Assembly (NCBI GenBank): GCA_937891015.1
Contig: CALAPY010000096.1
Location: forward strand, 1-57,074
Source: UBA2108 sp002713215
GTDB taxonomy: Bacteria > Bacteroidota > Bacteroidia > Flavobacteriales_G > Salibacteraceae
DNA: 57,074 bases
Reading direction: 5' to 3'
The position numbers were made by a program, and so were the translations under genes. Of the stretch, positions 27,693 to 37,071 are shown piece by piece. The notes under the pieces were generated by a model. It saw only the letters and a program-made list of their open reading frames with translations. It did no database searches and was not told the DNA's origin. The number at the start of each line of letters is the position of its first letter. Position 1 is the stretch's first letter.

Positions 27693-28799
27693 ATGAAAGT
27701 AACATTAAGAAAACGCAAGAAAGGAAACAAAATCAGTTTGTATTTAGATTACTATGCCAATGGTAAGCGAGAATATGAATATTTAAAATTGTACCTAAAA
27801 CCTGACCCAGAAAAAGGTTCACTTACTAAGGCAGAGAAAGACCAAAATAAAACGATACTACAATTAGCTGAAAGTATCAGAGCCAAAAGGCACTTAGAAA
27901 TTCAGAATAATATTTATGATTTTCAAGACAAGGAGAAACTAAAAGGCAGTTTCTTATTATACTTTGATGCACTCACAGAAAAGAGAAAAGCCAGTTTAGG
28001 TAATTATGGCAATTGGGATAGTGTTGGTAAGCATCTAAGAAAATACAGTCCAAGAGATATTTCATTTGATAGAGTTAATCGTGAATGGGTACAAGGCTTT
28101 AAAGACTATTTAGATAATGAAGCCAAAACCAAAAGTGAAAACGAATTATCTCAAAATTCCAAGTACTCGTACTTCAACAAATTAAAGGCAGCATTAAAAC
28201 AAGCGGTTAGAGATGGGATTTTAAAATACAATCCTGCGGAGCAAGTCCAGGGATTCAAACAAGGAGAACCACAAAGAGAGTTTTTAACCTTGGAAGAAGT
28301 ACAAGCATTAGTAAAAGCAGATTGCGAAAGCAAGCAGCTAAAAACTGCGTTTTTATTCGCTTGTCTTACTGGTTTAAGATGGTCAGATATAAATAAGTTA
28401 GTTTGGTCAGAGGTGCAATATTCTGATGAAATGGGCTACTACATACGTTTCAGACAACAAAAAACCAAAGGAGCGGAAACCCTACCAATATCCGAGCAAG
28501 CTCGTAATATGTTAGGAGAAGAAAAGGAAAAAACGGAGCGTGTTTTTAAAGGCTTAAAATATAGTGCTTGGCACAATGTTAAATTAGCTCAATGGGTACT
28601 TCGTGCAGGTATTACTAAAAACATCACGTTCCATTGTGCAAGACATACCTATGCAACCCTACAGCTTACAATGGGTACAGATATTTATACCGTATCAAAG
28701 CTATTAGGTCATAGAGAATTAAAAACCACTCAGATATATGCCAAAGTAATAGACAACAAGAAGAAAGAAGCAGCTAATAAAATTCAACTCGATTTATAA
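27693..28799 (+). CDS. int: Tyrosine recombinase / integrase
   Basis: A 368-residue tyrosine integrase. The N-terminal arm-binding domain (VTLRKRKKGNKISLYLDYY) and SAM-like core-binding domain precede the catalytic domain. Catalytic residues are visible: Arg229 (TGLRWSDI), His314-x-x-Arg317 (HCARH), His340 (LLGHRE) and Tyr349 (QIYAKV). It belongs to the large group found in Bacteroidota integrative elements. It would recombine the 18-base repeats at the mnmE end. Confidence 0.93.
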   Translation: MKVTLRKRKKGNKISLYLDYYANGKREYEYLKLYLKPDPEKGSLTKAEKDQNKTILQLAESIRAKRHLEIQNNIYDFQDKEKLKGSFLLYFDALTEKRKASLGNYGNWDSVGKHLRKYSPRDISFDRVNREWVQGFKDYLDNEAKTKSENELSQNSKYSYFNKLKAALKQAVRDGILKYNPAEQVQGFKQGEPQREFLTLEEVQALVKADCESKQLKTAFLFACLTGLRWSDINKLVWSEVQYSDEMGYYIRFRQQKTKGAETLPISEQARNMLGEEKEKTERVFKGLKYSAWHNVKLAQWVLRAGITKNITFHCARHTYATLQLTMGTDIYTVSKLLGHRELKTTQIYAKVIDNKKKEAANKIQLDL

Positions 28800-28800
28800 T

Positions 28801-29871
28801 ATGGAACTAACTATTTTTAAAAGCATCATCTATGGCGACCTAAAACCTTGGGCAAGTGATGCAGTCAATGAAAAGTTTTACAGACAAAATTTGTCTGCAA
28901 AATTCATACAGCCAAAGCAAACTATAAACGAGTATTACAAAGCGTTAAAGGAAATTCATAAGAACAAGCCTAATCTATTCAAAGAAGATGGTTTAGAAAT
29001 CTACCTACTGCAAGCAGATACAGATATTAGCCACGATATACTGAATCCATTGGTTGAAACCCAGTTAGCTGAACCAACCACAGCAACACAAAGGTTTTAT
29101 CATTTCTTGCTTTTAAATGAAGCAACAAGACTATCAGACAGAGTTTTTAAATGTGTAAATAAGGACATTGGAGAAATTCAGAAAAAAGAGATAGTTCAAA
29201 ATGTAGTGAAATCTTGCAAAGACCTATTATTAAGAATAGGAACAGACCAAGACAGTTTTACCCAAACCGACTTAACAGCTTATGTTATTCCGCAGCTCAT
29301 TACTAACGTAATTCGTTTTCTAAAGGAAACCGAAAAGTTATATCCTCAATTCCTTTCGGAATTACCATCAAACAAAAACGAGCTTTACGGAGAACTATTA
29401 CAACAACCCATTCCAGATATAGAGATTGACAAAACAACTCCTGAATTTGCGACAGTAAATAATATTCTTTTAGGTGTTGATGATTATAAGTTTGAAAAAG
29501 ATACTCGTTTCTCTTTTGGATTTAATGGAGATGAAACAAAGCTAAAATCTACCTTATCAGCTTTGAATATTAATATGGAATTATTGAATGAAGATAAAAC
29601 CACAGTAGAGCAATTAGTAAGTGTATTAACAAGCAAAGATTTAAAGATAGGTGCTCCTCAAATTCATTTAGGTTGTGAGACAACACAATTCAGTTACATA
29701 GTATCAAAATTAGAACAACATTTTAGCAATTTCAATCCAACAACTATTGAACAATCAAACCTTTTTTATTCTAAAAAAGGAACTGATTTAAAACGTAATA
29801 ATTTGTATAAAAACAAGAACAATTACCCTAAAGAACAAGGCACTATTGATGACATTCTCAGACAACTGTAA
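28801..29871 (+). CDS. Element protein of unknown function
   Basis: A 356-residue protein starting 1 base after the integrase stop, so probably co-transcribed. It is mostly helical, without signal peptide or membrane segments. The C-terminal third (FSFGFNGDETKLKSTLSALN... and CETTQFSYIVSKLEQHF) resembles domains found beside integrases in other Bacteroidota elements, but I do not recognise a named family with confidence. Confidence 0.6.
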   Translation: MELTIFKSIIYGDLKPWASDAVNEKFYRQNLSAKFIQPKQTINEYYKALKEIHKNKPNLFKEDGLEIYLLQADTDISHDILNPLVETQLAEPTTATQRFYHFLLLNEATRLSDRVFKCVNKDIGEIQKKEIVQNVVKSCKDLLLRIGTDQDSFTQTDLTAYVIPQLITNVIRFLKETEKLYPQFLSELPSNKNELYGELLQQPIPDIEIDKTTPEFATVNNILLGVDDYKFEKDTRFSFGFNGDETKLKSTLSALNINMELLNEDKTTVEQLVSVLTSKDLKIGAPQIHLGCETTQFSYIVSKLEQHFSNFNPTTIEQSNLFYSKKGTDLKRNNLYKNKNNYPKEQGTIDDILRQL

Positions 29872-29901
29872 ATAAAAACAGTAAGATGAGTAAGATATAG
29901 T

Positions 29902-29923
29902 AGTAAGACGTTACCGTCTTACT
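29902..29923. terminator. Perfect 9-bp hairpin between element modules
   Basis: AGTAAGACG - TTAC - CGTCTTACT forms a perfect stem-loop about 30 bases after the stop of the 356-residue gene. There is no T run, so it may be a terminator of unusual type, an operator or an RNA processing site. Confidence 0.45.
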
Positions 29924-29933
29924 GATTACCAGC

Positions 29934-29991
29934 TTGTTACGATAGAAGTTTGCAATAGAATTTATTGTAAAACTTTTAAAAATCGTAACAA
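29934..29991. promoter_or_regulatory. Nested inverted repeat directly upstream of an HTH gene
   Basis: Outer arms TTGTTACGAT (29934-29943) and ATCGTAACAA (29982-29991) are perfectly complementary; inside them AGTTTGCAATA and TATTGTAAAACT pair with few mismatches. The structure ends one base before the ATG at 29993. It could occlude translation as RNA or bind the neighbouring HTH proteins as DNA. Confidence 0.55.
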
Positions 29992-29992
29992 A

Positions 29993-30295
29993 ATGAGTAA
30001 CGAAAATCTAATTTTAGAAAAGCTCAATAGACTTGAGCAAAAGATAGAGGAACAAAACCTCTTAAAGAAAGAAGTACTAAACTTCAATGATGCTTGTAGC
30101 TATTTAGATATAAGTGCTTCGCATCTCTACAAACTTACCAGTCAGAAATCCGTTCCGCATTTCTGCCCACAGGGTAAAAAACTCTATTTCAATCGTACCG
30201 AGTTAGACGAATGGTTACAGCGTAACCGTCAATCTTCTACAGACGAAATCGAAAAAGCAGCAGCCAATTATCTAATTCAAAACAAACGCAGTTAG
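29993..30295 (+). CDS. Helix-turn-helix (excisionase/MerR-type) DNA-binding protein
   Basis: 100 residues: a coiled-coil N-terminus (ILEKLNRLEQKIEEQNLLKKEV) followed by the excisionase-type HTH FNDACSYLDISASHLYKLTSQKSVPHFCPQGKKLYF. Such small proteins are standard in Bacteroidota mobile elements, serving as regulators or directionality factors. It is followed after 2 bases by a second HTH gene. Confidence 0.8.
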   Translation: MSNENLILEKLNRLEQKIEEQNLLKKEVLNFNDACSYLDISASHLYKLTSQKSVPHFCPQGKKLYFNRTELDEWLQRNRQSSTDEIEKAAANYLIQNKRS

Positions 30296-30297
30296 AT

Positions 30298-30582
30298 ATG
30301 GGCTTTTATCATCCTTTAGACGAAAAGTTAGAGCAGATAGACGATAGACTATCAGAACTAACGCTTATGCTTAAAGACAAGCAAAGAAGCAATCCTGACC
30401 AAGTGTTTTTCGACACCCAAGAGTTTCTACAGATAATGAATGTAAGTAAGCGTACCGCCCAATATTGGCGAGATAGCGGACTCATAGGCTATTGCCAAAT
30501 TGGGTACAAAATCTACTACCGCTTATCAGACATACTCCAATTGTTAGACCAAAACTTTAAATCACCTATCAATGGAAAATAA
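30298..30582 (+). CDS. Second helix-turn-helix DNA-binding protein
   Basis: 94 residues: an N-terminal helix (EKLEQIDDRLSELTLML) then an HTH of the same class (FLQIMNVSKRTAQYWRDSGLIGYCQIGYKIYY). It overlaps the following primase-like gene by 11 bases and follows the first HTH gene by 2 bases. The tandem pair is common in these elements and may form heteromers. Confidence 0.8.
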   Translation: MGFYHPLDEKLEQIDDRLSELTLMLKDKQRSNPDQVFFDTQEFLQIMNVSKRTAQYWRDSGLIGYCQIGYKIYYRLSDILQLLDQNFKSPINGK

Positions 30583-32857
30583 TCACATAAATACTTCTAA
30601 AATGGCATCATCAACTATATATAAAAATTTCAATCAACCCATAGAAAATAAAGCCTTACTACTAATAGTAAAGGACGTTATTGAGGGCAAATACAAAGAA
30701 CCTATTGAAGCTATCCGTATGGCTATTGGAATGGGTAAACCAGAACGAGCAGACCAATTCAAAAAAGAATTAGTTGCCTTTACACCTTCTGCAACTTTTG
30801 AAGGTGGTCGTAAAATGGAATACTTTAAAATGTACAGCGGATTTGTACACTTAGATTTTGATAAGTTAGAACCAGACGAACTTCAAGAAGCAAAACAGAG
30901 AATACAATCCATTCCGTACACTTTTGCTTGTTTCACAAGCCCAAGCGGTAATGGCCTAAAAGTGTTTATTGAAGTAGATTCTACTATGCAGCAGCATAAA
31001 ACCGCTTATGCACAAGTGCAAGCGTTTTATGAAAAAGAAGTGGGTATTGAAGCAGACCCAAAATGCAAAGACATTACAAGGTTGTGTTTTGTGTCTTACG
31101 ACCCTGACGGATATAAGAACATACAAAACGAAAAGTTCAAGGTAAAAACCGAAACGGTTTTACAGCCTATAAAACAAAAAGCACCCAAAACAGTAGTAAC
31201 CCAAAATCTTATCAATAATGAAAGCAGTAATAGTTCAGAAATCTTTACCGAGTGCATCACATTCACCGAAAACAAAGAAAGCTATACAGACGGCAACCGG
31301 AACAATTTCATATATCAATTGGCTTGTAATTGCAACAGGAGAGGAATCGTGTATGATGATACTTTGCATCTTATTCTAAATACCTACGACCTAAACCAAG
31401 AAGAAATAAAAGCATCAGTAAAATCGGCTTATGATAACAACGCTATACAATTTGCGAGCTATCCAAGTCATAAGAATACAATACAACCAACTGAGATAGT
31501 AAACAATGAAGATTACCTAAAAAACACACCCACTTTTGACGAGCAATTATTTGACAATCTACCTGAGATATTAAGAAAAGGTACAATGGCATTTACAGAC
31601 CCAAGAGAACGAGATGTTTTCTTTACAGGTGCATTATCTATTCTTAGTGGTTGTTTGCCCAATGTATCAGGCGTGTATGCTCAACAGACAGTATTTCCTA
31701 ATCTGTTTTCTTTTATCATAGCTCCAGCAGCAAGTGGAAAAGGTGCTTTAAAATTCGCTAAAATATTGGCAGACCCATATCAAGAAAGTGTATTGGAACA
31801 AAGCAATCAAGATAAGTCCATTTATGAAGCCGAATTAGCTCAATACAAGGTAGAACAACGAAACAGAAAGAAAGACGATACAGAAACCGCAGAAGAGCCT
31901 GTAAAACCACCTTTTAAAGTCGTATTTATTCCTGCCAATACATCTTATGCAGCCATTTTACAACACATACAACAAAATGAGGGTAAAGGAATTATTTGCG
32001 AAACAGAAGCTGATAGTATGGGAGCTGTTTTCAAGCAAGATTGGGGCGGATATTCTGATATGCTCAGAAAAGCGTTTCATTCTGAAACGATTTCTGTTTC
32101 AAGAAAAACAAACAATGAATATGTTATTATTAAAGAGCCTAAAATATCAGTTGCGTTATCAGGTACTCCTGGTCAAGTAGCCAACATCATTGCATCCGCA
32201 GAAGATGGCTTATTCAGTCGTTTTTTATTCTATACGTTTAAAGTAGAGCAACTTTGGAAAGATGTATCGCCTTTCGGCAATACCTTAAATTTAAACGACC
32301 ATTTTGAAGCCTTATCGCAGAATGTATTAGAAATGATTCACTTCTTAGAAGCGAATCCAACACAGATACATTTATCTAAAGAACAATGGCAAACGGTTAA
32401 CTATACAGGGCAACAATGGTTGACAGAAGTAACCACCTTTACAGCAGAAGAAGCTGGTAGCGTAGTAAAACGTTTGGGCTTAATTCTATATCGTATTTGT
32501 ATGATATTATCCACGCTTCGCAAATTTGATAATGGCGATTGCACCGAAAATGTAACCTGTACTGATGAAGATTTTGAAATGGCGTTATTGATTGCAAATG
32601 TCTATCTACAACACAGTTTGTTAATGTACAACAACCTACCAAAGAAAGAAGAAACAGGCGTTTTTAAAGGTGCTAACAATAAAAAACAATTCTTTGAAGC
32701 CTTACCGCAAAACTTCAAACGTGAAGAAGCCATCATCATAGGCAAGAAGTACCAACTAAAAGACCGTTCTATTGATAATTTGCTCAAATCCTTGTTAGGT
32801 TCACATCTCGCGCAACCCAGTTACGGACACTATCAAAAAACTACAGACAAGCTGTAG
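30572..32857 (+). CDS. BT4734/VirE-N and DUF3987 primase-like protein
   Basis: A 761-residue element protein. Residues ~45-170 match the BT4734-like/VirE N-terminal domain (MYSGFVHLDFDKL, FTSPSGNGLKVFIE, DITRLCFVSYD), a primase-polymerase-like module; a PriCT-like linker follows (NRNNFIYQLACNCNRRGI), then a DUF3987 ATPase-like domain with a P-loop variant APAASGKGALKFA near residue 390 and SGTPGQVANIIAS. Such proteins are common in integrative elements and probably help replicate the excised circle. Exact activity is not established. Confidence 0.8.
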   Translation: MENNHINTSKMASSTIYKNFNQPIENKALLLIVKDVIEGKYKEPIEAIRMAIGMGKPERADQFKKELVAFTPSATFEGGRKMEYFKMYSGFVHLDFDKLEPDELQEAKQRIQSIPYTFACFTSPSGNGLKVFIEVDSTMQQHKTAYAQVQAFYEKEVGIEADPKCKDITRLCFVSYDPDGYKNIQNEKFKVKTETVLQPIKQKAPKTVVTQNLINNESSNSSEIFTECITFTENKESYTDGNRNNFIYQLACNCNRRGIVYDDTLHLILNTYDLNQEEIKASVKSAYDNNAIQFASYPSHKNTIQPTEIVNNEDYLKNTPTFDEQLFDNLPEILRKGTMAFTDPRERDVFFTGALSILSGCLPNVSGVYAQQTVFPNLFSFIIAPAASGKGALKFAKILADPYQESVLEQSNQDKSIYEAELAQYKVEQRNRKKDDTETAEEPVKPPFKVVFIPANTSYAAILQHIQQNEGKGIICETEADSMGAVFKQDWGGYSDMLRKAFHSETISVSRKTNNEYVIIKEPKISVALSGTPGQVANIIASAEDGLFSRFLFYTFKVEQLWKDVSPFGNTLNLNDHFEALSQNVLEMIHFLEANPTQIHLSKEQWQTVNYTGQQWLTEVTTFTAEEAGSVVKRLGLILYRICMILSTLRKFDNGDCTENVTCTDEDFEMALLIANVYLQHSLLMYNNLPKKEETGVFKGANNKKQFFEALPQNFKREEAIIIGKKYQLKDRSIDNLLKSLLGSHLAQPSYGHYQKTTDKL

Positions 32858-32896
32858 TTTGCAACCTTTGCACTTTTTGAAATTTATCTTGTAGTT

Positions 32897-32931
32897 TTTG
32901 TTCTTGTTTGTTTTAAATTTGTCTATATTTG
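32897..32931 (+). promoter_or_regulatory. Promoter of the defence operon
   Basis: The -7 box TATATTTG is at 32924-32931. Candidate -33 boxes are TTG 32904-32906 (17-base spacer) or TTTG 32897-32900 (23-base spacer). It lies 86 bases before the XRE regulator gene and is the only good promoter seen before the six-gene run. Confidence 0.6.
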
Positions 32932-32936
32932 ACAAA
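32918..32936. promoter_or_regulatory. Operator-like inverted repeat over the -7 box
   Basis: TTTGTC - TATATTT - GACAAA is a perfect 6+6 inverted repeat that fully covers the -7 box. It is well placed for autorepression by the XRE protein encoded next, as with controller proteins of R-M systems. Confidence 0.6.
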
Positions 32937-33016
32937 CGTATTTAATACAAACAAATAAGCAATGAACAAATGCTTTAGCATTCGTGAATACAATTGAATA
33001 AACAATAAGTAAGCAG

Positions 33017-33319
33017 ATGAACAAATTCGGAGACTTAATAAGGTCCAAGAGAGAAGAACAAGAAATGCTACTCAGGCACTTATCCGCAGAGTTAGACATT
33101 GATACCGCAATGCTTAGTAAAATAGAAAGAGGAGAAAAAACCGCTAAACGTGAACATATAAAACCTTTAGCAAAACTTTTCAAACTTGACTATAACGAAC
33201 TGTTTTCACTATGGTTAGCAGACCAAGTATTTCAGTTGGTAGAAAATGAAGAACAGGCATTGCAAGCCTTACAGATTGCAGAAAAGGAATTGAAAAATAT
33301 TACAAAGAAATCTAAATAA
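33017..33319 (+). CDS. XRE-family (controller-like) transcriptional regulator
   Basis: 100 residues. The N-terminal 60 form an HTH_3 domain (FGDLIRSKREEQEMLLRHLSAELDIDTAMLSKIERGEKTAKREHIKPLAKLF), the rest a helical tail. It begins the defence operon, 2 bases before the R-M fusion gene, and the inverted repeat on the promoter is an obvious target. Its position and size fit an R-M controller that delays nuclease expression until DNA is methylated (inference). Confidence 0.85.
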   Translation: MNKFGDLIRSKREEQEMLLRHLSAELDIDTAMLSKIERGEKTAKREHIKPLAKLFKLDYNELFSLWLADQVFQLVENEEQALQALQIAEKELKNITKKSK

Positions 33320-33321
33320 CT

Positions 33322-35643
33322 ATGTCATTAGAACTACAAATAAACGGTAACAAAATATTTGCTCCCCTATTAGGGAAAGAGTTGATAATGACTCCAGAAG
33401 AACACGTAAGACAAAAATACATTTGCAGATTAGTAAATCATTATGAATATACTTTAGAGCAAATGGCTCAAGAAGTAAAACTAACAGGCTCTAAAAGAGG
33501 AACAGGAAGAGCAAGTGCGGATATTGTAATTTGGCGTAGCAAAGAGGATAAACTCAAAAAGCTGAATCCAATTATTGTGGTAGAATGTAAAGCCGATTAC
33601 ATTACCATTAAATCGGAAGATTACTATCAAGGTCAAAACTATGCTCGCTTTGCGAATGCTCCGTTTTTTGTAACCACAAACGAAAAAGAAACTAAGGTTT
33701 TCAAAGTCAATTTGGCGGTTACACCTAAAACATTAAGTGATGAAATTTTAGATATTCCAAACGCTAAAGAAGCGAATAGCAATGATAAAATTCAGAAGTT
33801 ATTAGAACAAACTAAAGCATTTGAAAGAGACGAGTTTTCCAAACTACTTTTTCAATGTCATAATGTAATTCGTAATAATGACAAACTATCTCCAGAAGCA
33901 GCATTTGATGAAATAAGTAAAATTCTATTTATGAAAATCAGGTACGAACGAAATCCTGATGAAGATAATATTTTCACATTAAAGCAATTTGAAAAGCAAG
34001 AATCTAATTACGAGAAAAATATTCGTCCAGTAAATGTAAAACGTAATGGTCCAAAAGACGATATACCTTATATGGATTATTGGTTTGAGTTAACCAAAGA
34101 TGAATTTGAAGAAGATGAGTTATTTGATGTCAATGATAAAATAAGAATCAAACAAGGTTCATTTAAAGAGATAGTAAAGAAACTACAGAAATACAACCTT
34201 TCTACAACCTCAGATGATGTAAAGGGTATTGCGTTTGAACAGTTCTTAGGCGGTACGTTTAGAGGAGAATTAGGGCAGTTTTTTACACCAAGAACAGTCG
34301 TAGATTTTATAGTAGAAGTATTAGACCCACACGAAGATGAAGTAATGTGCGACCCTTGTTGTGGTTCTGGTGGGTTTTTAATTAAGGCATTTGAATATGT
34401 TAGAGAAAAGATTGAAAACGATATTAAATTAGAAAAAGACAAGGTTAATAAAACCTTTGACGAGATAAAAACAGCAGACCAAGACGAAGAAAAACTAAAT
34501 GATATTTCTAACGAAATCATTCACAAATTAGGCTTTGAAACACAAATTAGAAAACGTGAAGAACAAGAGAAAGCCAAAGAAGCTGGCAAATACATATCAC
34601 GTTTAGAGAAACTATCATCCGCTTGCATCTTTGGTACAGATGCCAATCCTCGAATGGCTCGTACTGCTAAAATGAATATGATTATGCACGGAGATGGTCA
34701 CGGAGGTGTGCATCACAGAGATGGTTTATTAAACATTAACGGAATATTTGAAAACCGTTTTGATGTAATTCTTACCAATCCGCCTTTTGGTGCAAGAGTA
34801 GAAAAATCATTATTGATTACTAAAGCAGACCAACTAACAGATGAAAAGCGTATAGCAAAATACAAGCAGATGTATGGAGAAGAAACATACGCTAAAGCTA
34901 TGCTTCAAGTAGATAATAACGTAGATAAGCCATTACTAAACACCTTACATATTGGTAAAAACGGTATGAGTGGTTTAACAGAAGTTTTGTTTATAGAAAG
35001 ATGCATCCGCTTATTAAAACCAGGCGGAAGAACAGGTATTGTATTACCTGAAGGCGTTTTAAATACACAAAACTTAGCAAAAGTTAGAGAATACTTTGAG
35101 AGTACAGCAAAAATCATCTTAATTACCTCTATTCCGCAAGATGTATTTATGAAAAGTGGAGCTACCGTAAAATCCAGTTTAGTATTCTTAAAGAAGTTTA
35201 CCAATGAAGAAGCAAAACAATGGAAAGACTACACAGCCCAAGCCACTAAAACAGTAAAAGCAAAATACAAAGACGAGTTAGAAGAGATTAAAACCAAATT
35301 AGCCCTAAGAGGTAAAGATGCTTTGGATGCAACTACTAAAAAAGAACTACGCCAACAGAAAAAGAAAATAGAAGCCCAAATACAAGAGGAAATAAAAGCG
35401 ATTGTAAAGGAAAAATTTGATTACGACATACCTATTGCAACAGTCGAAAAAGCAGGTATTAGCAGTACTGGTGGTGTAATAGATAACGAATTAACGCATA
35501 TACAAACAGAATATACTCCTTATCGTATTAAAAATGAATTATGGAAAGAACTTAAACCTAAGTTTGAGTACAAGTGGAGTAGCAAAACTGGCAAAGTAGA
35601 ACGTATTAAAAACGATACCGAAACCCAATTAATAGAATGGTAA
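33322..35643 (+). CDS. Single-chain restriction-modification protein: HsdR-N nuclease fused to N6-adenine methyltransferase
   Basis: 773 residues. Residues ~1-165 form an HsdR-N type PD-(D/E)xK nuclease: TPEEHVRQ, then Asp67 (SADIVIW), Glu88-x-Lys90 (VECKAD) and a Q-rich YYQGQNYA. A helical N6_N-like linker follows, then the methyltransferase: TPRTVVDF, motif I DPCCGSGGF at 344 and catalytic NPPF at 486-489. The C-terminal ~120 residues are highly charged coiled coil. There is no helicase/translocase domain and no separate hsdR gene. Nuclease plus methyltransferase in one chain, with a separate specificity subunit downstream, matches the BcgI-like (type IIB/IIG) plan. Confidence 0.88.
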   Translation: MSLELQINGNKIFAPLLGKELIMTPEEHVRQKYICRLVNHYEYTLEQMAQEVKLTGSKRGTGRASADIVIWRSKEDKLKKLNPIIVVECKADYITIKSEDYYQGQNYARFANAPFFVTTNEKETKVFKVNLAVTPKTLSDEILDIPNAKEANSNDKIQKLLEQTKAFERDEFSKLLFQCHNVIRNNDKLSPEAAFDEISKILFMKIRYERNPDEDNIFTLKQFEKQESNYEKNIRPVNVKRNGPKDDIPYMDYWFELTKDEFEEDELFDVNDKIRIKQGSFKEIVKKLQKYNLSTTSDDVKGIAFEQFLGGTFRGELGQFFTPRTVVDFIVEVLDPHEDEVMCDPCCGSGGFLIKAFEYVREKIENDIKLEKDKVNKTFDEIKTADQDEEKLNDISNEIIHKLGFETQIRKREEQEKAKEAGKYISRLEKLSSACIFGTDANPRMARTAKMNMIMHGDGHGGVHHRDGLLNINGIFENRFDVILTNPPFGARVEKSLLITKADQLTDEKRIAKYKQMYGEETYAKAMLQVDNNVDKPLLNTLHIGKNGMSGLTEVLFIERCIRLLKPGGRTGIVLPEGVLNTQNLAKVREYFESTAKIILITSIPQDVFMKSGATVKSSLVFLKKFTNEEAKQWKDYTAQATKTVKAKYKDELEEIKTKLALRGKDALDATTKKELRQQKKKIEAQIQEEIKAIVKEKFDYDIPIATVEKAGISSTGGVIDNELTHIQTEYTPYRIKNELWKELKPKFEYKWSSKTGKVERIKNDTETQLIEW

Positions 35644-35657
35644 AGGAAGTAGCTACT

Positions 35658-37070
35658 ATGCAAAATATAAATTTCATTAGGTTTTCTGAACTCTATAATT
35701 GGAGTGTTAGCCATCTATTGGGTCAAGACTTTGAATACAATAAAAATTTTCCATTGGTTAAAATTGGTAAGTTTCTTACCAAAAACAATAATGTTATTAA
35801 CCTTGATAATGATACCATCTACAAAAGAGTAACGGTTAGTGGAAACAATGGAGGTGTAAGGCTAAGAAATACAGAAGTAGGTAAAAATATTGGTACAAAA
35901 AGACAATTCATTGTAAAATCTGGTCAATTTATTTTATCAAAAATAGATGCTCGTAATGGAGCAATGGGCTTAATTCCAAAAGATTTGGAAGGAGCTATTG
36001 TCACTAATGATTTTCCAACCTATGATGTAGACACTACAGCTATTTTACCTCAGTTTTTATTACTAATAACGACAACTAAAAAGTTTATTGAGTTTGCACA
36101 AACCTGTAGTAGTGGTACTACCAACAGACAAAGAATAGACCTTAAAAAATTCTTAGACGTTCAAATCCCTTTACCTCCTTTAAATGATGTAGATGCTATA
36201 AAACAAGGTTTACCTACAGATATTACCCAAGAAAAACTCGTAGCAGAATACAATCAAAAAATTAACGATTCTGAAAAAGCATTGCAAGATGCTAAATTAA
36301 AAGAGACTGAAATAGAAGAATATCTGTTCAACATACTTGATATTCAACTTACCGAAAAAAATAAAGCGAAAAAGGGTTTAACTATTGTAAAATACAAGAA
36401 TATTAAAGAATGGGGTGTAAATAAAATTCTAAATCTGGATGAATTGTTTTCCAGTAATTCTTATGAATTAAAGCCTATAAAACAGTTTGCACAATTGGTA
36501 AGAGGTGTAACCTACAAAAAAAGTAGCGAGATACGTAATTCTAATGATTTCGAAAATTCTAACAAGGTTCTAAGAGCAAATAATATCAATCTTAATAACA
36601 CATTAAATTTAGAAGATATTAAGCACATTTCGAAAAAAGAAAATTTCTCTGATGAAAAAGTTTTAAAAAAGAAAGACATTTTCATTTGCCTTGCAAGTGG
36701 TTCTAAAAAACATATAGGAAAAGTTGTGCTTATAGAAGAGGATACAGATTATTTTTTTGGAGGTTTTATGGGTGCAATTAGAATCACTAATAAAGAAATA
36801 TTAGCAGAATATCTTAATGCTATTTTAAACACATCATTATTTAATAGCTATTTGAGTAGTAAAATTTTTGGTGCTAATATCAATAATTTAAACTCCACTT
36901 TACTCTACAATTTTAAAATCCCTGTTCCTTCAATTGAAACACAATTAAAAATAACAAGTGTAGCGAAAGAGTTAAAAGAAGATTCCATAACATTTCTCAA
37001 TTTATCAGAGGGTCTAAAATCAAAGGCAATTGTTGAATTTGAGAATGTAATTTTTAATAGCAATTTATAG
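35658..37070 (+). CDS. hsdS: Type I-like specificity (S) subunit
   Basis: About 470 residues with two target-recognition halves. Half one: YNWSVSHLLGQDFEYNKNFPLVKIG ... FILSKIDARNGAMGLIP ... RIDLKKFLDVQIPLPPL, followed by a helical spacer; half two: WGVNKILNLDELF ... ELKPIKQFAQLVRGVTYKKSSEI ... LNSTLLYNFKIPVPS with a second helix. It should direct the upstream nuclease-methyltransferase to a bipartite DNA site. An ATG at 35637 overlaps the previous stop, but AAGGAAG at 35643-35649 fits the ATG at 35658 better. Confidence 0.88.
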   Translation: MQNINFIRFSELYNWSVSHLLGQDFEYNKNFPLVKIGKFLTKNNNVINLDNDTIYKRVTVSGNNGGVRLRNTEVGKNIGTKRQFIVKSGQFILSKIDARNGAMGLIPKDLEGAIVTNDFPTYDVDTTAILPQFLLLITTTKKFIEFAQTCSSGTTNRQRIDLKKFLDVQIPLPPLNDVDAIKQGLPTDITQEKLVAEYNQKINDSEKALQDAKLKETEIEEYLFNILDIQLTEKNKAKKGLTIVKYKNIKEWGVNKILNLDELFSSNSYELKPIKQFAQLVRGVTYKKSSEIRNSNDFENSNKVLRANNINLNNTLNLEDIKHISKKENFSDEKVLKKKDIFICLASGSKKHIGKVVLIEEDTDYFFGGFMGAIRITNKEILAEYLNAILNTSLFNSYLSSKIFGANINNLNSTLLYNFKIPVPSIETQLKITSVAKELKEDSITFLNLSEGLKSKAIVEFENVIFNSNL

Positions 37071-37071
37071 T

